NCBI RefSeq assembly: GCF_040409795.1
Contig: NZ_CP099571.1
Span: 1,302,001-1,366,000, forward strand
Reading direction: 5' to 3'
Length of the DNA: 64,000 bases
DNA from: Polynucleobacter sp. MWH-UH19D
GTDB taxonomy: Bacteria > Pseudomonadota > Gammaproteobacteria > Burkholderiales > Burkholderiaceae
Below are positions 41,586-49,843 of this stretch, piece by piece. The notes beneath the pieces are model-generated. The model was given only the letters and a program-made list of their open reading frames with translations. It did not search any database and was not told the DNA's origin. Each line of letters opens with the position of its first letter. The stretch's first letter is position 1. The translations under genes were made by a program, and so were the position numbers.

Positions 41586-42500
41586 TCAATTCTGAAGAGA
41601 TCGACCCTTGGTTGAGGATACCCAGATACCCAGCACAATTAAAGCAAACGCAATCCCGTGGAAAAGTTGTGGCGGCTCACCCAACATGGCAGCAGATAAT
41701 AATGCGGTAAATAAAGGAATGAAGTTAGCAAAAAATGCAGCGGCAGTCGGGCCTGCGCCACTCACTCCTAGTCCCCAGCAACGATAAGCAATCAAAGATG
41801 GGCCAATTGCGACAAACAGAATTAGTGAACTAGTCCATAGATTGATCTCAAGATGAGCATGCCCCAGCGCAATTTCAAAGCCATCAAAAAAACTGGTCCA
41901 TAACAGACCTACCAATACCTGCGCCATCAAGAAATCAGCCCATGGCCAACGTTGTTCGGTGCTAGGACCTGGTCGACTTAGCATCCAACTGTAAAAAGCC
42001 CACAAAATTGTGGCCAACATAATTAATAAATCACCCGCCACCATTTGCATCGAAAGTAATGCAGATAAATCACCCCTGGTTAATACAATTGCCACACCGA
42101 TTAATGAAACAACTGCGCCTAACAATTGCAAAAGACTTGGCTTGACTTGATACCAGACCGCACCAATCAATAACATCCAAATTGGCATACTCGCGCCAAT
42201 AAGAGTGACATTAATTGCACTGGAGGTTTGCAAAGCTAAGTAGAGCAATACGTTATAGCTCCCAACCCCAAATAGCCCTAAGAGTACAAAACGTTTTTTG
42301 TTTTGCCACAAAGGGCTTTGGGGCTTAAATACTCGCCAACCAAAAGGCAATAACAGCAAAGCAGCCAAGCCCCAGCGCGCGGCACTGAGGGTAATCGGCG
42401 AAACACTACCCACCAAAAGACGTCCCGCAATGGCATTACCTGCCCACAGGGCTGTAGCAATTAGTAAATAGGCGGCGGTAGCAAAAGTCAGTTTAGGCAT
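41586..42500 (-). CDS. DMT family transporter (EamA domains), 304 residues
   Basis: A ten-helix EamA transporter with two repeats (ATALWAGNAIAGRLLVGSVSP in helix 1 and ILWAFYSWMLSRPG in the second half). It is first in the same-strand series DMT-tcuA-tcuB with a 62-base gap to tcuA. This may mean it moves a substrate or product of that pathway, but EamA proteins more often export amino acids, so the link is weak. Confidence 0.82.
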   Translation of the reverse strand: MPKLTFATAAYLLIATALWAGNAIAGRLLVGSVSPITLSAARWGLAALLLLPFGWRVFKPQSPLWQNKKRFVLLGLFGVGSYNVLLYLALQTSSAINVTLIGASMPIWMLLIGAVWYQVKPSLLQLLGAVVSLIGVAIVLTRGDLSALLSMQMVAGDLLIMLATILWAFYSWMLSRPGPSTEQRWPWADFLMAQVLVGLLWTSFFDGFEIALGHAHLEINLWTSSLILFVAIGPSLIAYRCWGLGVSGAGPTAAAFFANFIPLFTALLSAAMLGEPPQLFHGIAFALIVLGIWVSSTKGRSLQN

Positions 42501-42606
42501 TTAGGGTGGGTGGATTGGGTGCAACACAACATTTTAGAAACAATTCCCTGGTATTGCTAAGATAGAGCTAAATGAGAAGCATGCAAATACATTTGAAGGA
42601 TTGATT

Positions 42607-43752
42607 GTGCCAGTAATTACCAATATCGAAGACCTGCGGGTTCTTCACAAAAAACGTACTCCCAAGATGTTTTATGACTACGCAGACTCTGGATCTTGGA
42701 CTGAGTCTACTTATCGCGCCAACGAATCTGACTTTCAGAAAATTAAATTACGTCAACGTGTGGCCGTTGATATGACGAATCGAACAACCAAAACGAAAAT
42801 GGTTGGGCAAGATGTCGCTATGCCAGTAGCACTTGCGCCAACTGGACTCACCGGCATGCAACATGCGGATGGAGAAATTTTGGCTGCAAGAGCTGCGGAA
42901 AAATTTGGTGTGCCATTTTGTCTTTCAACAATGAGCATTTGCTCTATTGAGGATGTTGCGGAGCGCACTACAAAACCATTTTGGTTTCAGCTATATGTGA
43001 TGAAAGATCGTGGCTTCATTGAGCGCTTAATTGAACGTGCTAAAGCAGCAAAATGCTCTGCTCTCGTCTTAACTCTAGATCTGCAAATTCTTGGTCAACG
43101 CCATAAAGATCTGAAAAATGGTCTATCTGCTCCGCCAAAGTTAACCATTGCCAATATGATCAATATGGCTACCAAACCACGCTGGTGCCTAGGTATGGCG
43201 ATGACGCCACGCAGAACCTTTAGAAATATTGTTGGCCATGCCACAGGCGTAGGCAATATGTCATCACTCTCTTCCTGGACTGCTGAGCAATTTGATCCTG
43301 GCCTTAATTGGGGTGATGTGGAGTGGATTAAAAAACTCTGGGGTGGAAAACTCATCATCAAAGGCATCTTGGATGAAGATGATGCAAGATCGGCAGCCAA
43401 CTCTGGAGCGGATGCATTGATCGTCTCTAATCACGGTGGTCGCCAACTCGATGGTGCAGTCTCTAGTATTCAGGCACTGCCTGGAATTGTGGATGCAGTT
43501 GGTAAAGATATTGAAGTCTGGATGGATGGCGGTATCCGCTCAGGCCAAGATGTTCTTAAAGCCTGGGCACTAGGTGCTCGCGGCACGATGATCGGTCGAC
43601 CATTCCTGTATGGACTAGGAGCAATGGGTGAGGCCGGCGTAACAAAATGCCTTGAGCTCATTCATAATGAGTTGGATATCACCATGGCCTTTACTGGTCA
43701 TCGAGACATTCAGAACGTCACCAAAGACATTTTGTACCCAGGCACTTTCTAA
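42607..43752 (+). CDS. lldD: FMN-dependent alpha-hydroxyacid oxidase/dehydrogenase (LldD-like)
   Basis: A 381-residue TIM-barrel flavoenzyme that oxidises L-lactate or glycolate-like 2-hydroxyacids. The catalytic segment is SNHGGRQLDGA (about residue 275), with YDYADSGSWTE near the N-terminus and DGGIRSGQDVLKAWALGA and IGRPFLYGLG at the end. The start is GTG 42607: GAAGGA (42595-42600) lies 6 bases before it, whereas TTG 42601 has no spacing. L-lactate dehydrogenase is the default call; glycolate oxidase activity cannot be excluded. It is a single gene. Confidence 0.87.
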   Translation: MPVITNIEDLRVLHKKRTPKMFYDYADSGSWTESTYRANESDFQKIKLRQRVAVDMTNRTTKTKMVGQDVAMPVALAPTGLTGMQHADGEILAARAAEKFGVPFCLSTMSICSIEDVAERTTKPFWFQLYVMKDRGFIERLIERAKAAKCSALVLTLDLQILGQRHKDLKNGLSAPPKLTIANMINMATKPRWCLGMAMTPRRTFRNIVGHATGVGNMSSLSSWTAEQFDPGLNWGDVEWIKKLWGGKLIIKGILDEDDARSAANSGADALIVSNHGGRQLDGAVSSIQALPGIVDAVGKDIEVWMDGGIRSGQDVLKAWALGARGTMIGRPFLYGLGAMGEAGVTKCLELIHNELDITMAFTGHRDIQNVTKDILYPGTF

Positions 43753-43863
43753 AGCCACTAGAGCATTTAGCGCCTCGCCTTCAATCCCGCCGGGGGATGC
43801 CCTGCTTCGGCTGTTACAGGGTCAAAACCTCTCAATCAGGCCATGGCAATTCCCTAGTCTTGC

Positions 43864-43896
43864 TATTGTTAATGATATTGATTATCATTAACAATA
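43864..43896. promoter_or_regulatory. Strong Fur-box palindrome upstream of cytochrome b561
   Basis: TATTGTTAATGATA (43864-43877) and TATCATTAACAATA (43883-43896) form a perfect 14-bp inverted repeat with a 5-base centre, TTGAT. The inner part, AATGATATTGATTATCATT, closely resembles the Fur consensus GATAATGATAATCATTATC. It lies 27 bases before the ATG at 43923, so iron-dependent repression of the cytochrome b561 gene is a strong inference. Confidence 0.75.
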
Positions 43897-43922
43897 AGTG
43901 AACTTAAGTTATTTTTTTCAAT

Positions 43923-44465
43923 ATGACCAAAAGCAAATATCACCCTGCCTCCATCTTTCTTCATTGGCTCGTATTTATTTTGGTAATAGCAGCCTTTATT
44001 ACCATTGAATTAAAAAGCCAGTTTCCAAAGGGAAGTGAGCTCCGTGAGCTTTGTAAATCTATTCATGGTGTATTCGGTCAGTTGATTTTTTTGGCAATGA
44101 TTCTTCGTCTAGCCATCCGCAATATCTATGGTGTACCTGAGCCAACGAATCCCATCCCCTTATTTACCCGTCTAGCGAAAGCAATGCATTATTTGCTTTA
44201 CGCTCTGCTGCTAATTTCCCCTATTTTTGGCATTCTTTACTTCCAATATGCAGGCAAGGAAATTCATTTCTTTGGTCTAGTCTGGCCACAGTTTGTTACA
44301 CCAAACCCAGAAATGAAGAAAACTGTTGAGGGCATTCATGAGTTTTTAGGTAATTCGCTTTACTTCCTGATTGGGATTCATGCATTAGCGGGTTTATGGC
44401 AACATTACATCCTGAAAGATGATTCTCTGCGGAGAATGTTGAATAAAAGTAAATCGCTCGCGTAA
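43923..44465 (+). CDS. Cytochrome b561 family protein
   Basis: A 180-residue, four-helix di-haem membrane cytochrome. Candidate haem ligands are His in ASIFLHWLVF (helix 1), KSIHGVFGQL (helix 2), AMHYLLYALL (helix 3) and GIHALAGLWQHY (helix 4). Such proteins move electrons between quinol and a periplasmic partner, and many proteobacterial copies are linked to superoxide or iron reduction. A Fur-type palindrome lies just upstream. The next gene, a 59-residue membrane protein, starts 12 bases later. Confidence 0.88.
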   Translation: MTKSKYHPASIFLHWLVFILVIAAFITIELKSQFPKGSELRELCKSIHGVFGQLIFLAMILRLAIRNIYGVPEPTNPIPLFTRLAKAMHYLLYALLLISPIFGILYFQYAGKEIHFFGLVWPQFVTPNPEMKKTVEGIHEFLGNSLYFLIGIHALAGLWQHYILKDDSLRRMLNKSKSLA

Positions 44466-44477
44466 GGATTGATTCCG

Positions 44478-44657
44478 ATGAAACCACTCTCTAAAAAAGC
44501 CAAGATGGCTGTGGGTTGGACTGTATTAATGACTGTAGTGGGTACGGCAATGCTGCATCAATGGCAATTCTTTGCTATGGGTTTAGCATCCCTAGCGCTC
44601 CTACTAATCGCCAATCACTATGATCTCCTCAAAGATCCTGAGGATAAAAACAAATAA
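44478..44657 (+). CDS. Small two-span membrane protein
   Basis: A 59-residue protein with two hydrophobic segments (MAVGWTVLMTVVGTAMLHQW and FFAMGLASLALLLIANHY) and a charged tail (DPEDKNK). No family is recognised. AAGGA at 44464-44468 is 9 bases before ATG 44478, within the end of the cytochrome b561 gene, so the two are likely co-translated. It may be a partner of the cytochrome, but this is not shown. Confidence 0.55.
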   Translation: MKPLSKKAKMAVGWTVLMTVVGTAMLHQWQFFAMGLASLALLLIANHYDLLKDPEDKNK

Positions 44658-44694
44658 GCCCCGGGCAAAAGTAAGGGGTGTTTATTTCGGGCGT

Positions 44695-45624
44695 TTATTT
44701 CTCTTGCTTTGCTTTTTTCAAATGAGCACCAAACTGCTCACGAATGCATTTTGACAGCGCACTAAATTCAGCAAGATGAGCAGTCGAGGATCTTGCAACC
44801 AAGGCAATCACCCTTTTTGGTGCTGGTGCACTCATTGCCTTAGCAATGAGGTCTGTGTTTTTTAAAATACTGCTTTTCACTGCCATCTCTGGCAACAAGG
44901 CGATACCAAAACCGGACTCTACCATTTGCAATAAAGTTAATAGGCTAGTTGCCTCCATGCTTTCATCCTTGCGAATATCTACTTTCTTGCAAGCCTGCAA
45001 ACTATGCTCACGCAAGCAATGCCCTTCCTCAAGCAGCAAAAGTCTTTCTGCCATTTTTGCTGGAAGTGTGACCTCTTTTCCTTTAAGCGCAGGATCCCCT
45101 CGTCTAGCAACTAACCAAAAACCGTCATCAAATAATTCCTCCACAAGCAAACCGCTCACATCATAAGGTAAGGCGATGAGCGCAAAATCCAACTTATGGT
45201 CAGCGATTCTGGAAAGCAAGTTTGCGGTTAAATCCTCGCGCAAAGTAATCTTTAAATTTGGAAACCGATCACGCACTTCAGGCAATACAGCAGGCAGTAA
45301 GAATGGGGCGATAGTGGGAATCACGCCAAGTCTTATGGTAGCTGTCATTGGCTTACCAGAGGCGCCCGCATACTCCACTAAATCTTCAGAAGCAGTCAGA
45401 ATGGTTTTTGCACGTTCGAGCACCTCCATGCCCGCCGGAGTAATGGATACGTTTTGGCGATCACGCTCGACCAATTGAATTCCCAGTCCATCCTCTAACT
45501 CTTTTAAGCCCGCACTGAGGGTGGATTGACCAACAAAACAAACCTGGGCTGCTCTTGTGAAATTGAGTTCTTTTGCCAATGCAACGAGATAGGTCAATTG
45601 TTTTAGTGAAGGTAAATAAGCCAT
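44695..45624 (-). CDS. oxyR: Hydrogen-peroxide-responsive LysR regulator OxyR
   Basis: A 309-residue LysR-type activator. The winged helix is at residues about 5-65 (LKQLTYLVALAKELNFTRAAQ, STLSAGLKELE). The redox pair is Cys203 and Cys212 (GHCLREHSLQAC), spaced as Cys199 and Cys208 in E. coli OxyR, so oxidation by H2O2 should switch the protein. It is divergent from rubredoxin and rubredoxin reductase, whose promoter region lies between. This suggests that the rubredoxin unit is part of its regulon. Confidence 0.93.
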   Translation of the reverse strand: MAYLPSLKQLTYLVALAKELNFTRAAQVCFVGQSTLSAGLKELEDGLGIQLVERDRQNVSITPAGMEVLERAKTILTASEDLVEYAGASGKPMTATIRLGVIPTIAPFLLPAVLPEVRDRFPNLKITLREDLTANLLSRIADHKLDFALIALPYDVSGLLVEELFDDGFWLVARRGDPALKGKEVTLPAKMAERLLLLEEGHCLREHSLQACKKVDIRKDESMEATSLLTLLQMVESGFGIALLPEMAVKSSILKNTDLIAKAMSAPAPKRVIALVARSSTAHLAEFSALSKCIREQFGAHLKKAKQEK

Positions 45625-45634
45625 ACCACCCCCT

Positions 45635-45651
45635 TATCGAATATTTAGATA
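45635..45651. promoter_or_regulatory. Candidate LysR/OxyR half-site pair in the oxyR-rubA region
   Basis: TATC (45635-45638) and GATA (45648-45651) form a short dyad around an AT-rich centre, 11 bases before the oxyR start. It has the T-N11-A form of LysR sites (TCGAATATTTAGA) but fits the OxyR consensus poorly, so confidence is low. Confidence 0.3.
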
Positions 45652-45743
45652 AATATTAGCATTTCTATTTGCAGAATGATTGACACGATCCAACAAGGAA
45701 ATCCATCTCCACTTAAAATTACAGGAATAACAAAGGAATTCAC

Positions 45744-45911
45744 ATGAAATCATGGCAATGCATCGTATGCGGCTTTATATATGAAGAAGCAAAAGGTTTA
45801 CCAGAAGATGGAATTGCACCTGGCACAGCTTGGGCTGATATCCCTAAAGATTGGGAATGCCCAGATTGTGGCGTCTCAAAATCAGACTTTGAAATGGTTC
45901 AAATCGGCTAA
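45744..45911 (+). CDS. rubA: Rubredoxin
   Basis: A 55-residue rubredoxin, read from ATG 45744 to TAA 45909-45911, too short for many gene finders. The iron-binding cysteines are in CIVCG (Cys6, Cys9) and CPDCG (Cys39, Cys42), with the conserved [15 protein letters not shown] and DWECP segments between. AAGGA at 45733-45737 lies 6 bases before the start. The reductase gene follows 60 bases later, so the two form an electron-transfer chain; divergent oxyR suggests a role in handling peroxide or oxygen. Confidence 0.96.
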   Translation: MKSWQCIVCGFIYEEAKGLPEDGIAPGTAWADIPKDWECPDCGVSKSDFEMVQIG

Positions 45912-45971
45912 AACCATAACCCATCTTTTGAAACATTGATTTTTTAAATCAGGCATTAAGGGACCCACGTC

Positions 45972-47141
45972 ATGAATCAAAGCAAACCGGAATCCTCTTC
46001 CGCCATCATCATTATCGGCAGTGGCTTAGCTGGGTATACCTTGGTCCGCGAAATTCGGAAGATTGATAAGGCTATCCCTATCACCCTGATTACACGAGAG
46101 CCTGGTTACTTTTACTCCAAACCAATGCTCTCCACAGCATTTGCAAGCAAAAAAGAAGCTGCTCAACTGATCTCTACAGCAACCGAAGCAATGGCTACTC
46201 AACTTGAAATTTCCATACTGCCCCAAACCGATGTGAGCGCAATCGATGTCACCCAAAAACTAGTGGTCTCTAATAAAGGTGAGATTGCTTATGACAAACT
46301 TGTCTTGGCGCTAGGCGCAGATCAGATTCGCGTTCCACTGCAGGGCAATGCTGCCCATGAAGTAATGACCGTGAATGATCTTGAAGAGTACGCTCAATTT
46401 CGAAATGCAATTAGCAATAAAAAGAAAATTGCAATTCTTGGTGCTGGCTTGATCGGGTGTGAATTCGCTAATGATTTAACGCTTGGTGGCTTTGAAGTTG
46501 ATGTGATTGATCTTGCGCCGCATGCTTTAGGGCGCCTCATTCCTGAGACGGCTTCATCTACTTTGCAAGCGAAGCTAAGCCAAGCGGGAGTTCGGTGGCA
46601 CTTTAATACCACCGCACAATCGATTAACCGCACAGGCGATATTCTGGATGTTGCTTTGGCCAATGGATCTAATATCACTTGTGACTTTGTGCTTTCCGCA
46701 GTGGGATTAAAACCGAGAGTGGATTTAGCTCAAGCCAGCGGCATTAATACTGGTATTGGCATTCAAGTTAACCGTGAATTACAAACCAACCTCTCTGATA
46801 TTTACGCATTAGGTGATTGTGCTGAAGTGGAAGGTCTTGTTCTTCCATACGTCATGCCCATCATGCAAGCCGCTAGAGCGCTTGCCCAAACACTTACTGG
46901 ACAACCTACTGCTTTAAGCTACCCAGCGATGCCAGTGATGGTAAAAACACCGGCTCTACCTACCATCGTATCCCCTCCTGCTAAAGGCATGGATGGCCAA
47001 TGGAAAACTCAAGAAGTTGAAAATGGTTTAGAAGCTCGTTTTGAATCTGACGATGGAAAATTACTAGGATTTGTTTTGATGGGCTCGGCAACTACCCAGC
47101 GTGCAGCGCTTAGCAAAGAACTCCCCCCTATTCTTGCTTAA
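45972..47141 (+). CDS. rubB: Rubredoxin-NAD(P) reductase-type flavoprotein
   Basis: A 389-residue FAD/NAD oxidoreductase. The FAD motif IIGSGLAGYTLV is at residue 15, the NAD motif ILGAGLIGCEFANDL at about 155, and the second FAD motif IYALGDCAEV at about 278. The extended C-terminal domain fits rubredoxin reductases that pass electrons from NAD(P)H to rubredoxin. It lies downstream of the rubredoxin gene on the same strand. In alkane degraders such pairs serve hydroxylases; here no alkane genes are seen, and the oxyR neighbour points to stress defence. Confidence 0.87.
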   Translation: MNQSKPESSSAIIIIGSGLAGYTLVREIRKIDKAIPITLITREPGYFYSKPMLSTAFASKKEAAQLISTATEAMATQLEISILPQTDVSAIDVTQKLVVSNKGEIAYDKLVLALGADQIRVPLQGNAAHEVMTVNDLEEYAQFRNAISNKKKIAILGAGLIGCEFANDLTLGGFEVDVIDLAPHALGRLIPETASSTLQAKLSQAGVRWHFNTTAQSINRTGDILDVALANGSNITCDFVLSAVGLKPRVDLAQASGINTGIGIQVNRELQTNLSDIYALGDCAEVEGLVLPYVMPIMQAARALAQTLTGQPTALSYPAMPVMVKTPALPTIVSPPAKGMDGQWKTQEVENGLEARFESDDGKLLGFVLMGSATTQRAALSKELPPILA

Positions 47142-47177
47142 GTCTTTTTGATCTCATGTCGTAGAGATCAATGAAAT

Positions 47178-47204
47178 AATAAGGCCCGCTAAGCGGGCCT
47201 TATT
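47178..47204. terminator. Strong hairpin between convergent genes
   Basis: AATAAGGCCCGC (47178-47189) pairs perfectly with GCGGGCCTTATT (47193-47204) around a 3-base loop. Only short T runs flank it, but its position between the rubredoxin reductase and PuuD-like genes suggests termination on both strands. Confidence 0.75.
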
Positions 47205-47234
47205 AACGATCAATATAACAACCAATAAACTCGA

Positions 47235-47828
47235 TTAAGAAACAATCACAAACCAAGTAGTGTTATGAGATTGAGCAACCATCAAGAACAACATTGGCAC
47301 AGAAAGCAAGGTGTTCAAGCGTGAAGTCAACATGGCTACGCGAGCAGATTTAGCCTTTACATCCGCATCTACAGTAACGATGCCGAGAGCACGTTTCTGA
47401 TTTGGCCAAATAATGAACCAAACATTAAACGCCATTACTAATGCAATCCACATACCTAAGCCAATTGCACGAAATGGTGCTTGCAATGTAAAAGCTTGGT
47501 GGGCATAACCGCTCAATACAGCAATAATCAAGCCACTCAAAACAGTAAATAGAGCTGCATAACGGAACCAGAACAATGCTGTTGGGGCAATCACTTTGCC
47601 GATCGCTGGCTTTTGCTCATCAGGAATCTTTGGCATAGAAGGAATTTGCACAAAGTTAAAGTACCAAAGCAAACCAATCCACATAACACCAAACATTACG
47701 TGCAACCAACGAAATACAAATGGCAATTCAGCAGAGTTGAAGTTGCCGCCCAAAGCGAAAATAATCAATACGAGAAGCACAAAACCAGCAAGCACAGTGC
47801 GTCCCAATGAAGACAAGATTGAAGCCAT
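47235..47828 (-). CDS. Membrane protein related to the N-terminal domain of urate hydroxylase PuuD
   Basis: A 197-residue protein with about six hydrophobic helices. RWLHVMFGVMWIGLLWYFNFVQIPSMPKI (residues about 40-68 in all, with His and Trp in the middle) and FRAIGLGMWIALVMAFNVWFIIWPNQKR match the integral-membrane part of PuuD (Urate_ox_N). Full-length PuuD carries an additional C-terminal cytochrome c domain, absent here, and no purine genes are near. The function therefore may be different, possibly haem-linked electron transfer. Confidence 0.6.
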   Translation of the reverse strand: MASILSSLGRTVLAGFVLLVLIIFALGGNFNSAELPFVFRWLHVMFGVMWIGLLWYFNFVQIPSMPKIPDEQKPAIGKVIAPTALFWFRYAALFTVLSGLIIAVLSGYAHQAFTLQAPFRAIGLGMWIALVMAFNVWFIIWPNQKRALGIVTVDADVKAKSARVAMLTSRLNTLLSVPMLFLMVAQSHNTTWFVIVS

Positions 47829-48004
47829 GAATGGATCTCCTATATATAAAAATGCGTTCTAACTATAAACGATTCTTCTAATTTTGTTTGGCAGAGGAAA
47901 TTTTTGAAAATCTGCACCAAAATAGCAAGCTAGATAGTGACTTCAGCCATTTTCAAGGGCAAAATCTCTAAAAATTGACTAATTAAAACAACGAGACGCC
48001 GCTT

Positions 48005-48988
48005 ATGACCCAATCTAGATTATTGCGAGCAATTGGATGCCTATCCTTGCTTTGCATCGCACATATTTCCATTGACGCTTTCGCACAAGAATTCCCTCCA
48101 AAAAAGACCATCACGATTGTGGTTGGCTTTGCTCCAGGCGGCTCAGCTGATAGTGCGGCACGCGTTATTGCTAAAAAGCTTAGCGAAGATCTAGGTCAAA
48201 ATGTAATTGTTGATAACAAACCTGGTGCTGGTGGCAATATTGCTCACGCGTATACCGCGACTGCGCCCGCTGATGGCTCTGTGATTTTGTTTGGCTCTAT
48301 TGGCCCACTATCAATCGCGCCCCATCTCATGAAACTGCCATACGATCCCCAAAAAGATCTGGCACCGCTGACGATGGGCGTCACATTCCCAAATGTCTTA
48401 GTAGTCATTCCAGAACTTGGGGTTAAGAATTTCAAAGAATATGTTGCTCTAGCCAAAAAGAACCCGGGCAAAATTACTTATGCCTCAACAGGAAGCGGTT
48501 CTGCGTCTCACTTACAAGGTGAGCTCTTGAACGTACGTGCGGATATCGATACTGTGCACGTGCCATACAAGGGCGGCAGCCCTGCCATGGTTGATCTGTT
48601 GGGTGGCCGAGTTTCCTCATACTATTCAGCACTTGCGACAGCTGACCCCTACATTAAAAATGGCAAGCTCATTCCAATCGCTACAACTGGATTAAAGCGT
48701 GCGCCTACATTACCTAATGTACCTACGATTGCTGAATCAGGATATCCTGGTTTTGATGCAAGTAACTGGTACGCATTTGTTGCGCCAGGAAAAACGCCTG
48801 ATGTCATCTTAGAGAAATGGAACAAAGCTTTAGTAGCTGCACTCAAAGACAAAACAACCAACGCCCAACTGGCAGAACACGGCCTCACGCCAAACCCAGG
48901 CAGCAGAGAGGATCTGCAGAAATATATCGCCAGTCAATCTGCGATGTGGGGAAAAATTATTGCTGATAGAAAAATCACCGCTGAGTAA
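48005..48988 (+). CDS. Bug-family tricarboxylate-type substrate-binding protein (fourth of four)
   Basis: A 327-residue Bug protein. A signal peptide (ending AFAQ) is followed by VVGFAPGGSADSAARVIAK, DNKPGAGGNIAHAY, YKGGSPAMVDLLGG and a late KTPDVILEKWNKALV. The C-terminal end (IADRKITAE) differs from the SGAKLD ending of the others. No membrane partners adjoin it. It is convergent with bdhA, with a perfect hairpin between. Confidence 0.9.
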   Translation: MTQSRLLRAIGCLSLLCIAHISIDAFAQEFPPKKTITIVVGFAPGGSADSAARVIAKKLSEDLGQNVIVDNKPGAGGNIAHAYTATAPADGSVILFGSIGPLSIAPHLMKLPYDPQKDLAPLTMGVTFPNVLVVIPELGVKNFKEYVALAKKNPGKITYASTGSGSASHLQGELLNVRADIDTVHVPYKGGSPAMVDLLGGRVSSYYSALATADPYIKNGKLIPIATTGLKRAPTLPNVPTIAESGYPGFDASNWYAFVAPGKTPDVILEKWNKALVAALKDKTTNAQLAEHGLTPNPGSREDLQKYIASQSAMWGKIIADRKITAE

Positions 48989-49003
48989 ACACGCAGCGGT
49001 GAT
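48974..49003. terminator. Hairpin over the end of the fourth Bug gene
   Basis: ATCACCGCTG (48974-48983) pairs perfectly over 10 bases with CAGCGGTGAT (48994-49003), with the stop codon in the loop. No T run follows, so it may be a Rho-independent terminator of low strength or an mRNA end protector. Confidence 0.5.
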
Positions 49004-49025
49004 ATAAGTAAAGCTGAACAGTTCT

Positions 49026-49802
49026 TTATTGAGCTGTCCAGCCTCCATCCATATTCCACGCTACCCCTCTCACCTCTGATGCATCAGGTCCACATAAAAA
49101 TACCGCCAATGCTGCAAGCTGTTCTGGAGTAACAAACTGACCAGAAGGCTGCTTCTCAGATACCAAAGCAATCTTAGCGGCTTCATTTGAAATGCCTTCA
49201 CGCTCCGCACGGGCGTCAACTTGCTTTTGTACCAACGGTGTCAGTACCCAACCAGGGCAAATTGCGTTACAAGTAATACCAGTACGCGCATTTTCAAGAG
49301 CGGTTACTTTTGTTAAACCAATAATCCCGTGTTTAGCAGCAACATAAGCCGCTTTTTGTGTTGATGCAACCAAGCCATGCACTGATGCAATATTAATAAT
49401 ACGACCCCAGTTGCGTTTTTTCATACCAGGCAAAGCATGATGCGTTGTATGAAATGCCGAGCTTAAATTGATCGCAATGATTGCATCCCATTTATCCGTT
49501 GGAAATTCTTCAATACTTGCCGTGTGCTGAATACCAGCGTTATTCACCAGAATATCCAATGAACCAAAACGCTTTTCTGTCTGCTGAATGAGGTCTTTAA
49601 TTTCCGCGGGCTTACTCATATCGGCGCCGTGATAATCGACCTCTACTCCACACGCCTTGATCTTGGCAATTGCCTCATCTCTTTCACCAAAACCATTCGC
49701 CATAATGTTGGCGCCCTGCTTGGCCAACGCAATCGCCATTCCAAGACCAATGCCGCTTGTTGAACCTGTAACTAGCGCTGTTTTACCTTTTAAAGAAGAC
49801 AT
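49026..49802 (-). CDS. bdhA: 3-hydroxybutyrate dehydrogenase
   Basis: A 258-residue short-chain dehydrogenase that interconverts 3-hydroxybutyrate and acetoacetate. It has the cofactor motif TGSTSGIGLGMA, NNAGIQH, catalytic Ser and Tyr-x-x-x-Lys in NIASVHG and YVAAKHG, and the family-specific QKQVDARAEREGIS and SGQFVTPEQLA segments. It fits with storage or use of polyhydroxybutyrate, for which a phasin-like protein is at 27121. It is monocistronic or co-transcribed with the yqaA gene 41 bases upstream. Confidence 0.93.
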   Translation of the reverse strand: MSSLKGKTALVTGSTSGIGLGMAIALAKQGANIMANGFGERDEAIAKIKACGVEVDYHGADMSKPAEIKDLIQQTEKRFGSLDILVNNAGIQHTASIEEFPTDKWDAIIAINLSSAFHTTHHALPGMKKRNWGRIINIASVHGLVASTQKAAYVAAKHGIIGLTKVTALENARTGITCNAICPGWVLTPLVQKQVDARAEREGISNEAAKIALVSEKQPSGQFVTPEQLAALAVFLCGPDASEVRGVAWNMDGGWTAQ

Positions 49803-49843
49803 ATAAACTCTCTCAAGAAATTAAGTGAACAAAATAAACAATA

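Noticed and set aside
43781-43830. GC-rich stretch after lldD as a terminator or small RNA
   Set aside because: Only 4-5 bp stems can be drawn and no T run follows.
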